In this document: positions 4,930 through 5,600 of the stretch, one piece after another
Layout of the letters: every line of letters starts with the position of its first letter
Position numbering within the stretch: the first letter of the stretch is position 1
NCBI GenBank assembly: GCA_018262875.1
Contig: JADFDL010000123.1
Location: forward strand, 1-5,600
Source of the DNA: Rhodocyclaceae bacterium
Lineage (GTDB): Bacteria > Pseudomonadota > Gammaproteobacteria > Burkholderiales > Rhodocyclaceae
Reading direction: 5' to 3'
DNA: 5,600 bases
Program-made: the position numbers and the translations under genes
The notes under the pieces: model-generated
What the model was told of the DNA's origin: nothing
Database searches by the model: none
The model's input: only the letters and a program-made list of their open reading frames with translations

Positions 4930-5600
4930 TCAACCTTTTAATAACCTATTCTCCCCCGCCGCCAGCCCGTCCGGCACGCCCAGCAGGACGACCACGTCGC
5001 CCGCCTCGAAGCGGGCCTCGGGCGACGGGCTGACGGCGCGGATGCCACGCCGGCGGATGACGGAAACCGTGACGCCGAAGCGGTCCAGGCCGAGATCGGC
5101 GATGGTCTTGCCGATGCCCCAGGCGCCGGGGTTCAGCACCAGGGAATGCAGGCGCGGCTGGCGCGCCTCGTCGAGGTCGTCGGCGGCGTCGGTGGCGCCG
5201 TGGAAAAAGCCGCGCAGCAGGTCGTAGCGCTTTTCCCGTACCTCGCGGAAGCGCCGCACGACGCGGTTGATGGGCACGCCGAGCAGCACCAGGGCGTGCG
5301 AGGCGAGCATGATGGAGGACTCCAGCGTCTCCGGCACCACCTCGGCGGCGCCGGCCAGCGAGAGACGGTCGAAGTCGCTCTCGTCGACCGCCCGCACCAC
5401 CACCGGCAGCTCGGGCCGCAATTCATGCACCAGCGCCAGCACGCGCAGGGCGGAGTCCGGGTCGGCGTAGGAGACGATCAGCACGCTGGCGCGCATCAGC
5501 CCGGCGGCGACCAGTGCCTCGCGCCGCGCGGCGTCGCCATACACGACGGTGTCGCCGCCGGCGGCGGCTTCGCGCACGCGCTCCGGGTCGAGGTCGAGGG
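4930..5600 (-). CDS. CPA2-type cation:proton antiporter, C-terminal RCK/TrkA domains (5' end outside window)
   Basis: The frame enters from the right edge and gives 222 residues. It begins LDLDPERV, the acidic end of the second strand of an NAD-binding RCK_N domain. TVVYGDAARREALVAAG and the rest of that domain follow to about residue 115. A charged linker (RRFREVREKRYDLLRGFF) leads to a TrkA_C domain, from about LHSLVLNPGAWGIGKTIADL to ARFEAGDVVVLLGVPDGL. This is the cytoplasmic regulatory half of KefB/KefC/YbaL-type potassium or monovalent cation:proton antiporters, which gates transport by sensing nucleotide or redox state. The membrane transporter and the Gly-rich nucleotide motif lie outside the window. 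A GTG at 5577 is internal, not a start. The last seven codons (ENRLLKG) fit the family but are AT-rich, unlike the rest. No clear terminator follows, so reading through into the nucleotidyltransferase gene 123 bp downstream is possible. Confidence 0.9.
   Translation of the reverse strand, partial: LDLDPERVREAAAGGDTVVYGDAARREALVAAGLMRASVLIVSYADPDSALRVLALVHELRPELPVVVRAVDESDFDRLSLAGAAEVVPETLESSIMLASHALVLLGVPINRVVRRFREVREKRYDLLRGFFHGATDAADDLDEARQPRLHSLVLNPGAWGIGKTIADLGLDRFGVTVSVIRRRGIRAVSPSPEARFEAGDVVVLLGVPDGLAAGENRLLKG

Overview
The window reads as a stretch of a GC-rich proteobacterial chromosome. A betaproteobacterium, perhaps from the Rhodocyclales, is the best guess. That guess rests on high GC with strong third-position G/C, a single-gene sigma-54-driven type IV pilin-like protein, a multi-membrane-span histidine kinase with an HDxKN box, a class III adenylate cyclase and a CPA2-type antiporter. 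It is an inference from style, not from a marker gene. There are no rRNA or tRNA genes, no CRISPR array and no complete insertion sequence. No stretch longer than about 300 bases lacks a gene.

Layout from left to right: (1) the C-terminal part of a class III adenylate cyclase (+, 3-449, cut by the window edge). (2) A convergent orphan sensor histidine kinase (-, 494-2221). (3) A divergent control region (about 2222-2372) with a near-perfect -24/-12 sigma-54 promoter and, about 90-105 bp upstream of its predicted start, two near-identical 16-bp dyads exactly 20 bp apart. This looks like an enhancer for a sigma-54 activator. (4) The prepilin-like gene it drives (+, 2373-3026). (5) A patchwork accessory segment (about 3027-4950). 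It holds a 64-bp repeat ending in a strong bidirectional terminator (R1), an 18-codon 3' remnant of a nucleotidyltransferase-fold gene, a compact two-gene toxin-antitoxin-like operon (DUF4258-like then DUF2283-like, + strand), and a second copy of the repeat/terminator (R2). It ends with an intact GSU2403-type nucleotidyltransferase-fold gene (-, 3817-4806) whose AT-rich leader carries three copies of a 9-bp operator-like motif. (6) The C-terminal regulatory (RCK/TrkA) part of a CPA2-type cation:proton antiporter (-, 4930-5600, cut by the window edge).

The core genes at both ends look like ordinary signalling and transport genes. The kinase and pilin share one control region and may belong to one regulatory circuit, but no response regulator is visible here. 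The segment 3027-4950 is the most unusual part. The terminator-bearing repeat occurs twice, each time just before the 3' end of a nucleotidyltransferase gene on the minus strand (one intact, one reduced to a stub). This suggests repeated cassette-like turnover at one spot, with the small operon sitting between the two copies. A sharp drop to about 24% GC between the antiporter and the nucleotidyltransferase gene marks the right side of this segment.
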